Positions 48,463-60,457 of a DNA stretch of 64,000 bases are shown piece after piece; position 1 is the first letter of the stretch; every line of letters starts with the position of its first letter. The stretch is from Mallotus nudiflorus (lineage: Eukaryota > Streptophyta > Magnoliopsida > Malpighiales > Euphorbiaceae): assembly GCA_947683625.1 (NCBI GenBank), contig CANTUR010000039.1:2604001-2668000 (forward strand), read 5' to 3'. The position numbers and the translations under genes are program-made. Under the pieces are notes generated by a model. It was given only the letters and a program-made list of their open reading frames with translations, ran no database searches and was not told the origin of the DNA.

Positions 48463-50001
48463 TGTTAGTGATATGCCCTAGGCTAATTTGTTCATGGCCA
48501 TACTTTGACATTATCATATTTCTATTTTAATAATAAATAGGCATTTTTATTATTACTGGTTAATTCTAGTATTATCCTTGATTAGTTAATTCTACTATGA
48601 TCATTAAGTATGTGACTTGATAGTAAAACTCTTAGGTGATACTTGAATTGTAATCCAAATATCTTTAGTCGATTATTATTGTGGGAATAATAATGAATAA
48701 AGACTAGTATGAGGTTGACTGATGATTAAGTTTTACTGATCATGCATATGAGATATTAAGTAAAACTCATAAGTACTTATTTAGGGAAATGATGTACTTG
48801 ATTGATCCACTATGAGAATACCAAATGGATTATTATTATAGGTAATTCTTATCATAGTAGTATTATTTGAGTCCTCTGACTTAAGATCACTATGGTTCAT
48901 GTATGATAAGTTCTGTATTTTGACACATCCCTACACCATACTTTAATCGGATGGTAAAATAGGTTGTGATTGGGTATAGAATGAGTTGTGTGACGAATGT
49001 GAGTGGTTAAGATGGAATTCATCCCTCAGTTACTTTGAGAAAATATCTGTTGGCCCCCTCAATGAGTTAGACTAAAGAGAAATGCATGGCCATACTAGAA
49101 TGATAAAGAGTTATTAGTGTCAATCTACTTGGGATCAAGAAATAATATAATTGAACAATATAAGGATGAAATAATCAATGCCTTATGTTCAATCAGGATA
49201 TCATGTGACAAAAGGACTATAGTACAAGCTTTGTATTAGGTTATGTTGTATTATCAACCTTCATATAACTTAGGTAGTTATAATATCCTGCTAGAGACCA
49301 GTTATGACGTATGAGCCAAAATGGGAGTTTTAGCCCCACTGCTAATGTTATGTGAACCTACAGGGTCGCACACTTAGAACAAGCCCAAAGTAGACTTAGG
49401 TTAATAAGCCCAATAATTATCTTTATGTAAGATATATATATATATGTATATTTCCTAATTTATTTTAGGTAAGAGTTATCTAAAATAAATAAGAAATTAT
49501 TCTAATTTAGAATTAGAGTCAAAACATGAAAAAAAGTTTAAACTTACCAAAACTATTTTGGTAAGTAGAGATGTTTGAAACCCTAGAAAGGATGACTATA
49601 AATACATCTCATTCTCTAGGGTTTATGTTTAAGGTTAATATGACTTTTCTCCTCTTTTTTCCCACACTTCTTTTTTGAAAAGAAAAGACACATAGAGAAA
49701 ATGTGTTATAAGACAATAAAGGTTCTAGTAGACCTACTTTGCTTTGGATCATCTTGTTCATGTGGATATCATAGATCTTTTGGTGACATCTTAATTCGAT
49801 AAGAAGATATGAAAAGCTCGAGGTAGGGTGTCATCGGAGCGAACCTCCTCTTTTCCTTCTAATATCTTGCCATTAGATCATCTTAGTGAGTGTTTAAAAA
49901 CCCTTTTAATTAATCTAAGTTAAATTACATGGATCTGAGTGATGGGTTTTTGTGGTTAAAATTTTTATTTTTCATTGTGTTTTGGCTCATGAAACCCAAC
50001 A
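48463..50001 (+). repeat. 5' LTR of the older copia element
   Basis: 1539 bases, TGTTAGTGATATGCCC...GAAACCCAACA. Related to the LTRs of the inner element (read on the minus strand), with shared stretches such as GTTATGTGAACCTACAGGGT and ACACTTAGAACAAGC, but clearly more diverged than those two from each other. Confidence 0.9.
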
Positions 50002-50002
50002 G

Positions 50003-50014
50003 TGGTATCAGAGC
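50003..50014 (+). promoter_or_regulatory. Primer-binding site of the older copia element
   Basis: TGGTATCAGAGC, complementary to initiator tRNA-Met, one base after the LTR. Confidence 0.92.
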
Positions 50015-51515
50015 CACTTGTAATTTGATTAAATTGATTTTTGATGTATGTGATATATACATGAGAATTGAAAAATAAGTTTTGAAATATATGTGATATA
50101 TTTCATTTTGAAAAGTGTTTTCAAAATTTCTTTTTATTGTTTTTATGTGATGATTTAAACAATCCATATAAAAAATAATTATGTATGTTAATTGGATTAT
50201 TGTCTATGGTTATGTAATATAATTAAACACCATTTGTAGTATGAATTTTTGGCAAATACATGTTATTTTCGAAGGCAGAAATTCGGTTGCATAGGGCGCA
50301 CGACCGTGTACATCATGGCACATGGCCATGCCTGTGAGCAATTTTTGTATAATATAATGCACATGGCCATACCTGACTGTAAATCTATAAAGTGTAGATG
50401 GAAAGACTGATGGCATTCTTATTCAAGTGTTGAACAAAATTGATATGTTATGAACATACAGGTTTACCTTTTCAGAGACGCTGCCCCCACAACCCCACAA
50501 GCGGGACCACCAAATGGATTCGCCACATAATGTTGTCATTATAATAATTAGTTTTAATGAAAATTAATCTATTATGCTCTATTTTTTTAGTGTAAAAATG
50601 CATGGCGCATGGCATGACCTTAAGATCAATGTGATTGGATTTTTGTTATTCATTTTTATAAGTTGTAATTTATTAAATACGGCCTGTGAGGCATTTTTCA
50701 TTTGTTGTAATTTTATTTTATTAAGTAGTAATAGAATAGCATAGATTACAACTTGTAATGTAATGTAAATGAAGACCCAACATAAAAACATAAAAGGAGG
50801 CTAAGGATAAAGATCCAAGGGGAAAACTTAAAATGCAAATAAGGTGAAAGGCTTATAATGGAGGAAGTCTTATAACCTAGGATTGACCATTAATCTTCAT
50901 ATTGGCTTATAAAGATCACTCTAGATTTGGGCCATACTATGTCATGTTTACTTTATTATTATGTTATGTATGAGATGCTATGCATGTGATGGATGTCTAC
51001 AACATAATAATATCCAAATAATGTAAAATAAATGGGAGCCCTCATTCAATATTAAGTCACCATGATGCCTCCCATATGCTCAAACACTTGTCAAGCCTTA
51101 GATTATTGGGGTTTGCCATAATAGGGAGTATTAAATCATCTGAGGAAGGCAAGTTATAAAAGAGTGACTTACAAATGTTTGTTATGGTTTAACTTAACTA
51201 GGTCATTAAAAGGTTTTTGGACCTTGGGCATTAAATGGGATTCTTAGCCAAGACATGTGATATCATATCCCATACCCTTCCAAGAGTTACATGAGATGTA
51301 ATTGGTAAGAGATACCTATATAAATAATCATATCTTTAGGCAATGAGCCAAAGCTCACTTAGGGTATGGTGAAATATGGATCTTGGCCCACTAAAATTTA
51401 CAAGTTAACTTGAGGGTTATTGATTTGAATAAATGTTTGGGGGATTTATAATTATGCCTCATTAAAATAAATTAATAAAATACTGAGTGCACTACATATA
51501 TATTTATTGTAGATA
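50015..51515 (+). other. Leader of the older copia element
   Basis: About 1.5 kb without a gene, matching the inner element's leader (57110-58904, opposite strand) in patches: CACATGGCCATGCC words, GACGCTGCCCCCACAACCCC, TATGGTGAAATATGGATCTTGG. The relation confirms that both elements belong to one family. Confidence 0.75.
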
Positions 51516-51587
51516 ATGGCATTAAAAACCACATTTAATTTATCACTATGATCGATTCTTTAAAAGGATAAGCTTAATGGGACTAAC
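51516..51587 (+). pseudogene. First gag codons of the older copia element
   Basis: ATG at 51516, reading MALKTTFNLSL, stop, SIL, stop, KDKLNGTN. The inner element has TTSTMSLRSILKKDKLNRTN at the same place. Coding continues at 60453 with FLD; the interruption falls exactly after the Asn codon and its duplicated bases. Confidence 0.85.
51583..51587 (+). repeat. Left target duplication of the inner copia element
   Basis: CTAAC, matching TTAAC at 60453-60457 with one C/T difference. Confidence 0.8.
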
Positions 51588-52138
51588 TGTTGGGGTTTCG
51601 TGATACAAACACAGCGAAAAATTAAAATTTTATCACGTTCCCAAACCTGGATCCATGTAATTTGACTACTTGACTAAATCTAGAGTTTTAAGAATCTCAC
51701 CAAAATGTAGAAGAGGCAGGATTTTCTGGAAGGATGAGAGGAGGTTCACACCGGTGACACCTTACCTCAAGCTTTTTGCTTTGGTTGTTCGGATCAAGAT
51801 GTCTTTAAAAGGATGCATCCTCTGTAGGTATCCACACGAATAGCCCTTCACAAAATGAATTGGAGTGTGTGCTAGCAACCTTCTTAATTGTCTCACAAAT
51901 CAAGAACAAAAGAAAAACTCTATATTTGTTTTCTAGGAAGAGAGAAAACCATTTTTGGAGGCAAGGAAAAAAAAAACTATTAAACCCTAGAGAATATAAC
52001 ATATTTATAGACTCCAAATTAGGGTTTCACCTACCAAAGACCTTTTTGGTAATTTCCATTTATTACATTATGATTTTGTTTTAAAAAAAAATCAAAAATA
52101 ATATCTTATTTATTTATTTATTTAAAATAACATTTATA

Positions 52139-52174
<36 letters not shown>

Positions 52175-53143
52175 AAAACTTTAATTATTTATTTCCATAG
52201 AGTCTATTTTGGGCTTATTAAACCCATATTCGTTTTGAGCTTGTTCTAAGTGTGTGACCCTGTAGGTTCACATAACATTGGCAGTGGGCCTAAATCTCTA
52301 TTTAGGCCTACAAGTCATAAGTGGCCTCTAGCAAGACATTATGACTACCCAAGTCGTGTGAAGTCAATAATCCGACATAACCTAATTACAATGAATTTTA
52401 TCATCCCTTTATCACATGATATCTTAATTGAACATAAGACATAGAATGTCATCCTTATATAGTTCAATATTTTGACTTGATTCTAAGTAGACTGAAAATG
52501 ATAACTCTTTATCAATTCATTTCAGCATGGCCATGCATTTTTCCTTCAGTCTATCTCATCAAGGGGCCCATAGATATCTTTCTCATATTAATGAGGGATA
52601 AATTCCTTCTAAATCACTCATATTCCTCATATAACTAATTTCATATCCAATAACATCCTATCTAATCGTTCGGTTAAAGACAATGTTAGAATGTGTTAAA
52701 ACATAAAATAGCTATGTAGAAATCCATGATGATTTCAAGGTCGAAGGACCGAAATAAAATTACTGTGATGAGAAATACTTATGACAATATTCTATGCAGT
52801 ATTCTCATAGTGGGTCAATCCAGTACATGATCTCTCATCATGTACCTATGAGTTGACTTAATATCTCATATTCATGACTAGTAAAATATAACCATCAGTC
52901 AACATCATACTAGCCTTAATACTTTAATATTTATATAATGAATAAATGGCTAGGGATAATTAGAATAGAACTCTTATTTTAATCTAAGGGTTTTACTATT
53001 AAGTCACATACTTGATGGCTTTAGTAAGAATTAACCATTCATATAATTATCATAAAATCAAATGATAATGAAATACCTTTTTATTAATAAAATAAGAAAG
53101 TCAATGCATAATCAAATGATTGACCTAGTGCATATCACTAACA
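51588..53143 (-). repeat. 3' LTR of the younger copia element
   Basis: 1556 bases; on the plus strand TGTTGGGGTTTCG...ATATCACTAACA. Contains an (AAAT)n tract at 52135-52177 that is about five units longer than in the other LTR. The 70-codon open frames inside it occur again in the other LTR and are not genes. Confidence 0.93.
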
Positions 53144-53154
53144 ATCTCCCACTT
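53144..53154 (-). promoter_or_regulatory. Polypurine tract of the younger copia element
   Basis: On the minus strand AAGTGGGAGAT directly before TGTTAG of the 3' LTR; primes plus-strand DNA synthesis. Confidence 0.88.
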
Positions 53155-53690
53155 GCACTAGGCCCAATTAACATCGTAACGAATACCCATGGACCTAGTA
53201 TAACTCTTATGTTTAGGTTGTGGAAGAGGCTTAGTCAGTGGATCAGCAACATTATCATTTGTAGGTACTCTGCATATCTTAATGTCTCCTCTCTCAATGA
53301 TTTCTCGAATGAGATGATAACGCCTGAGTATGTGTTTGGATCTCTGATGTGATCTGGGCTCCTTAGCTTGGGCTATAGCTCCATTATTGTCACAATACAA
53401 GTTCACTGGATCTGATATACTAGGAATAACACCTAGTCTAGTTGTGAACTTCTTGATCCAAATAGCCTCTTTACCTACTTTTGAGGCAGCTATATACTCA
53501 GCTTCTATTGTAGAATCAACAACAGTGTCTTGCTTGGAACTCCTCCAGCTCACTACACCTCCATTCAAACAAAACACATATCCTGACTATGATAAAAAAT
53601 CATCCTTGTCAGTTTGGCAGTTGGCATCTGTGTAACCATTTACAACTAGCTCATCTTCCTGACCTCCATGTAGAAAAAATGCATCCTTAG
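53155..53690 (-). pseudogene. Copia RNase H domain (younger element)
   Basis: Reads SGYVFCLNGGVVSWRSSKQD, DSTIEAEYIAASKVGKEAIW, LYCDNNGAIAQAKEP, RSKHILRRYHLIREI and ADPLTKPLPQPKH: the RNase H that ends Ty1/copia polyproteins, with the Glu of EAEYIA and the Asp of CDNNGA present. A stop precedes SGYVF. The protein ends next to the polypurine tract. Confidence 0.88.
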
Positions 53691-54940
53691 TTCTTCTCAA
53701 GTACTTTAAGGATATTTTTAACTATTGTCCAGTGACTTTCACCTGGGTTTGACTGGTATCTGCTCGTTGTGCTTAAGGCATATGAAACATCAGGTCGAGT
53801 ACACAACATTGCATACATGATAGATCTAATAGCAAAAGCATATGGAATCTTACTCATGTGGTCTCGCTCATCTTGTGTCATAGGACACTGAGTCTTGCTG
53901 AGACTAATGCCATGCGACATTGGCAAGAATCCTCTTTTGGAATTTTGCGTACTAAACCTGTTTAATACCTTATCAATATAAGTGCTTTGACTTAGGCCAA
54001 TAAGCCTTTTAGATCTATCTCTATAGATCTTGATGCCTAATATATAAGTAGCTTCACCTAAGTCTTTCATTGAGAAACAATTCCCTAACCGTAATTTAAC
54101 ATTTTGTAAAATAGGGATATCATTTCCAATGAGTAGTATGTCATCCATATACAACACTAAAAACACAATAGCACTCCCACTAACTTTCTTGTATACACAA
54201 GGTTCATCATCATTTTTAATGAAGCCAAATTCTTTGACTGCTTCATCAAAATGAAGATTCTAACTTTGAGATGCTTGCTTCAATCCATAAATGGATCTTT
54301 GAAGCTTGCATACCTTTCCAGAATTCTCAAGACTAACAAAACCCTCTGGCTGTGTCATGTACACATCCTCAAGTAAATTTCCATTAAGAGATGCTATTTT
54401 GATGTCCATTTGCCATATTTCATAATCATAGTATGCAGCTATGGCAAGGAGAATTTGAATAGATTTTAGCATAGCCACTGGTGAAAAGGTTTCATCGTAG
54501 TCTATACCATATGTTTGTTTGAAACCTTTTGCAACCAGTCTTTCCTTAAATGTATGCATATTGCCATCCATGTCAATTTTCTTTTTGAAAACCCATTTGC
54601 ACCCAATAGTTTTTAAACCATCATTTGGTCAATCAAGGTCCATACTTGATTATCATACATGGATTACATTTCTGATCTCATGGCTTCAAGCCATTTCTCA
54701 GAGTCAGGACTATTTATGGCCTCCTGATAGGATGTGGGCTCATTTTGATCCACAATTAACACATCATTATCACTGGTTATGAGAAATCCATATCTCATGG
54801 GGATTTGACGTGTCCTACCAGACCTCCTTGGGCCTTCTAGTACTTGTGCAGGCTCAACAACTACTTGTTGATTCAGCTGAGGTTCCATATTAGGTACAAT
54901 GCTATTTTGTGGGCCTTGAATATCTTTAAGTTGCATTGTG
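53687..54940 (-). pseudogene. Copia reverse transcriptase domain (younger element)
   Basis: Minus strand in two main pieces: MDGNMHTFKERLVAKGFKQT, DYDETFSPVAMLKSIQILL, WQMDIKIASLNGNLLEDVYM (54571-54260), then VLYMDDILLIGNDIP with the YMDD active-site box intact at 54140-54151, YILGIKIYRDRSKRLIGLSQ and RPDVSYALSTTSRYQS. A stop lies between them near 54258. Upstream, 54936-54664 is the hinge (PRRSGRTRQIPMRYGF, then SYQEAINSPDSEKWLEAM). LNG replaces the usual FLNG. Confidence 0.88.
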
Positions 54941-55122
54941 CTCCCACTGGTTCCTTTGGAAATAAACTCTCTTCCAAGAATATACCATTCTGAGACACAA
55001 ACACTTTGTTCTCAGATGCATTGTAGAAGTAATATCCTTTAGTTTTTTTTAGGATATCCCACAAAAGGCATTTGTCAAATTTGGGTGCTAGTTGATATGA
55101 GATTTGATGCTTCACAAAAGCA

Positions 55123-56133
55123 TCACATCCCCAATCTTAAAAAAAGATAAACTGGGAGTTTTTCCAGTCCATTCTCATATGGTGTCTTTTCAACAGCCTT
55201 CGATGGAACTCTATTCAAAATGAATGCAGCAGTTTCTAAAGCATATCCCCAAAAAGAGATTGGAAGATCATATTGACTCATCATAGATTGAACCATATCT
55301 AATAGAGTTTGATTTCTGCATTTAGACACACCATTCCATTGTGGTGTACCTAGAGGAGTCAATTGTGAAACAATCCCACAATCTCTAAGATGATCTATAA
55401 ATTCTTGGTTTAAATATTCACCACCTCGATTAGATATTAGTGTTTTAATATTTTTACCAAGTTGATTTTGTACTTCATTCTTGAAAATTTTGAAATTTTC
55501 AAAAGATTTAGATTTATGTTTCATTAGATAGAGATAACCATATCTACTGAAATCATCTGTGAAAGTTATAAAGTACTGAAAACCTCCTCTAGCAGTTGAG
55601 CTTAATGGTCCATATACATCAGAATGTATTAGGCCCAATAAGTTAGTAGCCCTCTCACTCTGTCCAGTAAAAGGTGTTTTAGTCATTTTTCCAAGTAAAC
55701 AAGATTCACATGTATCAAATGATTCATAATCAAATGAATTTGAAAGCCCATTTTGGTGTAACTTTAAAATGCGTTTCTCATTTATGTGGCATAAACGACA
55801 ATGCCAGAGATAGGTCGAGTTTAAATCATTAGATTTAGACTTCTTTGTATCTATGTTATAGATTGGCATTTCATTAGTGTCTTCAGTATCTAAAACATAA
55901 AGTCCACTAGTGCATAGAGCATATCCATAAAAAATGTTATCCTGATAAATATTGCATTTATTATTCTTAATAATAAATTCAAACCCTTTCTTGTCCAAAC
56001 AAGAAACAGAAATAATATTCCTATGCATAGTAGGTACATAATAACAATTTTCTAAAGATAAAAAAAGTCCACTAGGCAAAGGTAATTCATAAGTTCCTAC
56101 AGCTAAAGCAGCAACTCTTGCTCTATTGCCAAC
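55123..56133 (-). pseudogene. Copia integrase (younger element), catalytic residues lost
   Basis: HHCC zinc-binding region (WHCRLCHINEKRILKLH, CESCLLGKM), then GLIHSDVYGPLS with the first catalytic Asp; LISNRGGEYL, where SDRGGEY is usual, so the second Asp is Asn; and NGVSKCRNQTLLDM, where NGVSERRN is usual, so the catalytic Glu is Lys. In frame with gag-protease except for a stop at 56134. Cannot integrate as written. Confidence 0.85.
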
Positions 56134-57109
56134 TCATAGGTGCACTTTGCCTCTTGCCAATGATCTACTCCTTTTTAGACCCTGCACATTTGTACAAATG
56201 TGAGATCTTGATCCAGTATCTAATACCCAAGAATCAGAATCAGAAGTAGATAGATTTAATTCTATAACATGAATACCTGAAGAGGTAGTCTCACCACCTT
56301 TTTTCTTCTTCAGATCATCCAAATAGAGCTTGTAATTTCTTTTCCAGTGGCCTGGCTCATTACAGAAAAAGCAAATTCCTTCCTTTGCTTTGGGTTCATG
56401 CTTGGATTTGGACTTGGGCTTCTGAAAGCCTTTAAAGACCTTGCCCTTGCCCTTTCTAATCCTTTTCATCCCCTTTCCCTTATTGACCATGAGAACATCC
56501 TTGGTGTTACTCTTGATGTTCCTTTCAGTAGTTTTCAGCATCCCACGTAACTCTAAAATAGTATTCTCCATACTATGCATATTGTAATTCATAACGAAGC
56601 TATCATAAGCTTCAGGCAAAGATTGGAGAATAATATCCACAGCTAGTTCTTGTTCAATCTTGAGACCAAGCTTGTCCAAGTGATCAAGATGACCCTTCAT
56701 CTTGAGAACATGAGGACTGATAGAGCCGCCAGTAGTCAGCTTGCAGGAAAGCAATGCCCTGATGGTATTGAACCTTTCAATTCTGGCTTTCTCTTGGAAC
56801 ATTTCCTTGAGATGGCCTATCATAGTATAAGCCTCCATTTCCATCAGCTGCTTTTGTAGCTTAGACTCCAAGCATAACATAAGTGACATCAGTAGAATCA
56901 TTCAGATGCTTATTATAAGCATCCCTTTGTGCGCTAGGAGCATTGGCAGCTGGTTCCTCAGGGATGGGTTGAGCAAGGATGCATTCCTTTCTCTCATGCC
57001 TAAGAACAATTCTTAGGTTTTTGTACTAGTCAAGAAAGTTAGTCCTATTGAGCTTATCCTTCTTAAGGATCGATCGTAGCGACATGGTAGATGTAGTGTT
57101 TGAAGTCAT
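56134..57109 (-). pseudogene. Copia gag and protease (younger element)
   Basis: ATG at 57109-57107. TTSTMSLRSILKKDKLNRTN, FLD then a stop (TAG for Trp), LRIVLRHERKECILAQPIPE; a frameshift near 56880; then MEMEAYTMIGHLKEMFQEKA, RIERFNTIRALLSCKL and LQSLPEAYDSFVMNYNMHSM (capsid, UBN2-type gag). Zinc knuckle near 56335-56376 is CFFCNEPGHWKRNY, so the last Cys of CX2CX4HX4C is Tyr. The protease keeps its DTGS site (DTG at 56212-56220, SWVLDTGSRSHIC). Confidence 0.88.
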
Positions 57110-58904
57110 TTTCTACAACAAATATATGCAAAGTCCATTTAGTATTTTATTAAATATGTATGAGGCATAATTAAAAACTCCCACTAAATTTACATAAATC
57201 AATAACCCTCTAAGTTAATTTTACAAATTTTAGTGTGCCAAGATCCATATTTCACCATACTTTAAGTGAGCTTTGGCTCGTCGCCTTAATATGGTTATTT
57301 AGGTAGACAACTCTTATCAATTACATCTCATGTAACTCTTGGATGGTATGGGATTTGACATCACATGTTATAGCTAAAATCCCATTTAATGCCCTAGGTC
57401 CAAAACCATTTTGATAACCTAGTTAAGTCAAACCATATCAAACGTTTGGATAGCACCATTATCCAACTTGCCTTCCTCAAATAAATTTATACACCCCGCT
57501 TTGGCTGGCCCATATATAATAATCTAAGGCTTGACAAGTGTTGAATTTATGGGAGGCATTATAATGACTTAATATTAAATGAGGGTTCATCTTTATTTAA
57601 TCTTATTTAGTTATTGTTATGTTGTATTGCATGGCATCATATGGCATCACATACATGACAACTAAAATAAATGTGACATAGCATGGCCCAAATCTAAGTT
57701 GATCTTCATAAGCCAATATGAAGATCAAAGGTCAAACCTAAGTAATATTACAATTACAAATTAAGCCTCCAACTTGGATCTCCATCTTCTACCATGGATC
57801 TCCTTCTTTGGTTCCCACCTTAGATCTCCATCCTGGGCCTCCAATTTGAATTGCACCATGGGTCTTGATTTACATAAATTGTCATAATTTATTCTATACT
57901 ATTCTAATAAAATAAATATAACAAAACAAAAATGACTCGCAGGCCGTATTTAAAATTACAACCCATAAAAATTAAATCCAATCACGTTGGTCTAAGGGCC
58001 ATGCTATGCACCATGCATAAAACAACAAACATGTATAACATAATAATTTATTTAGTTACCAAATCCAATTATTATGATAAAAATAAAATAATGTGACAAT
58101 TCTTTCGGGGTCAAGGGGCAGCGCCCCTGGTGGGGTCCTGGGGCAGCGCCCTAGGTGGCGATCAGACGGTAAACACTTTACCTTAGTTCTTCGGTGAATT
58201 GCCTTTCAAATTTTTGAACATTAATGAATTTTTGTAATCAAATTACTATAAAATCAACTTGTTCAAAAATAGACAAAACGCTCAATTAAAACAGCCACCA
58301 TGAAACCCTAATTCAAGGAAGCAACTAACCAATTTTCGTAATCAAATTACTAAATTAGCTGCTACCTAAAACAACATCACTTTCTATAAATAGCTTACAG
58401 TCTGAAAAATTCTATTCAAAATAGATCAAAAATAATTTTTAGTTTTTCATAAAAACATCTGTGTTAGCAGCTGATTTTGATCACAATCAAAAATCATAAT
58501 AAAAAGGGCAATAAATAGATCAATTCGTATACTTGTACAAATTCGACTTTGCCTGTTCACCAGGTCGCATGGTCATGTGCAAAATGCACATGGCCGTGCT
58601 ACCTGATTGACGTCGTATCACGCACGACCGTGCTACATGCTGGCACATATTATACTTAATTCATTTTTAATGAAACAACATCCTGTATTCAAATAATTAA
58701 AAACTGCTTTTAGTTTAATCACATTAAACCATTACAAACATTAATCAAATTAATGTTTAATTCTGTTTTCAAATTGATTACTAAGAATTGTCACAAAACA
58801 AATCAAAAACCTTTTTTGATAATTTTGAAAACTCTTTTCAAAATGAATCATAAACCCTAACATATATCATATATACACAAAATCAATTAATCGAATTACA
58901 AGTG
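57110..58904 (-). other. Leader of the younger copia element
   Basis: About 1.8 kb without a gene between primer site and gag start. It holds a GC-rich spot at 58115-58151 in very AT-rich DNA (see next entry) and the words ACATGGCCGTGCTACC near 58588 and ACGACCGTGCTACATGC near 58625. Confidence 0.8.
58115..58151. repeat. Two GC-rich hairpins in the copia leader
   Basis: GGGGCAGCGCCCC at 58115-58127 and GGGCAGCGCCC at 58141-58151; each can fold with a stem of 4-5 GC pairs and an AGC loop. The older element keeps only part of this (GACGCTGCCCCCACAACCCC near 50477). A role in RNA dimerisation or packaging is possible but not shown. Confidence 0.7.
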
Positions 58905-58916
58905 GCTCTGATACCA
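58905..58916 (-). promoter_or_regulatory. Primer-binding site of the younger copia element
   Basis: Complement of GCTCTGATACCA, that is TGGTATCAGAGC on the element strand; one base separates it from the LTR. Confidence 0.92.
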
Positions 58917-58917
58917 C

Positions 58918-60452
58918 TATTGGGGTTTCGTGATACAAACGCAGTGAAAAATTAAAATTTTATCACGTTCCCAAACCTGGATCCATGTAATTCGACTACT
59001 TGACTAAATCTAGAGTTTTAAGAATCTCACCAAAATGTAGAAGAGGCAAGATTTTCTGGAAGGATGAGAGGAGGTTCACACCAGTGACACCTTACCTCAA
59101 GCTTTTTGCTTTGGTTGTTCGGATCAAGACGTCTCCAAAAGGATGCATCCTCTGTAGGTATCCACATGAACAGCCCTTCATAAAATGAATTAGAGTGTGT
59201 GCTAGCAACCTTCTTGATTGTCTCACAAATCAAGAACAAAAGAAAAACTCTATGTTTGTTTTCTAGGAAGAGAGAAAACCGCTTTTGGAGGCAAGGAAAA
59301 ACAAAACTATTAAACCCTAAAGAATATAACATATTTATAGACTCCAAATTAGGGTTTCACCTACCAAAGACCTTTTTGGTAATTTCCATTTATTACATTA
59401 TGATTTTGTTTTAAAAACAAATAAAAAATAATATCTTATTTATTTATTTATTTAAAATAACATTTATCTTAAATAAATAAATAAAAAACTTTAATTATTT
59501 ATTTCCATAGAGTTTATTTTAGGCTTATTAAACCCATATTCGTTTTGAGCTTGTTCTAAGTGTGTGACCCTGTAGGTTCACATAACATTGGCAGTGGGCC
59601 TAAATCTCTATTTAGGCCTACAAGTCATAAGTGGCCTCTAGCAAGACATTATGACTACCCAAGTCATGTGAAGTCAATAATCCGACATAACCTAATTAGA
59701 ATGAATTTTATCGTCCCTTTATCACATGATATCTTAATTGAACATAAGGCATAGAATGTCATCCTTATATAGTTCAATATTTTGACTTGATTCTAAGTAG
59801 ATTGAAAATATAACTCTTTATCAATTCATTTCAGCATGGCCATGCATTTTTCCTTCAGTCTATCTCATCAAGGGGCCTATAGATATCTTTCTCATATTAA
59901 TGAGGGATAAATTCCTTCTAAATCACTCACATTCCTCATATAACTAATTTCATATCCAATAACATCCTATCTAATTGTTCGGTTAAAGACAATGTTAGAA
60001 TGTGTCAAAACATAAAATAGCTATGTAGAAATCCATGATGATTTCAAGGTCAAAGGACCAAAACAAAATTACTGTGATGAGAAATACTTATGACAATATT
60101 CTATGTAGTATTCTCATAATGGGTCAATCCAATACATGATCTCTCATCATGTACCTATGAGTTGACTTAATATCTTATATTCATGATTAATAAAACGTAA
60201 CCATCAGTCAACATCATACTAGCCTTAATACTTTAATATTTATATAATGAATAAATGGCTAGGGATAATTAGAATAGAACTCTTATTTTAATCTAAGGGT
60301 TTTACTATCAAGTCACATACTTGATGGCCTTAGTAAGAATTAACCATTCATATAATTATCATAAAATCAAATGATAATGAAATACCTCTTTATTAATAAA
60401 ATAAGAAAGTCAATGCATAATCAAATGATTGACCTAGTGCATATCACTAACA
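58918..60452 (-). repeat. 5' LTR of the younger copia element
   Basis: 1535 bases. The inner terminal dinucleotide is mutated: TATTGGGG on the plus strand against TGTTGGGG in the other LTR, so the element-strand end is TA rather than CA. Confidence 0.93.
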
Positions 60453-60457
60453 TTAAC
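60453..60457 (+). repeat. Right target duplication of the younger copia element
   Basis: TTAAC; partner CTAAC at 51583-51587. Confidence 0.8.

Larger units (their letters stand above)
51588..60452 (-). mobile_element. Complete younger Ty1/copia element, inserted antisense in its older relative
   Basis: 8865 bases. LTRs at 51588-53143 (3') and 58918-60452 (5'), primer site 58905-58916, polypurine tract 53144-53154, gag-protease-integrase-RT-RNase H on the minus strand in Ty1/copia order. By eye the LTRs differ at about 50 of about 1530 aligned bases plus one AAAT-repeat indel, so they are about 97% alike. Nonsense codons, frameshifts and lost catalytic residues make it non-functional. Flanked by a 5-bp target duplication with one mismatch. 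Lineage within copia (Tork/TAR-like?) is not resolved by eye. Confidence 0.93.

Noticed and set aside
50003..50014. tRNA-like TGGTATCAGAGC words
   Set aside because: They are primer-binding sites next to LTRs, not tRNA genes; the rest of a tRNA is missing.
51805..52444. Short open frames in the LTR
   Set aside because: The same frames recur in the other LTR (59027-59754) with random substitutions; LTRs of this family do not code for protein.
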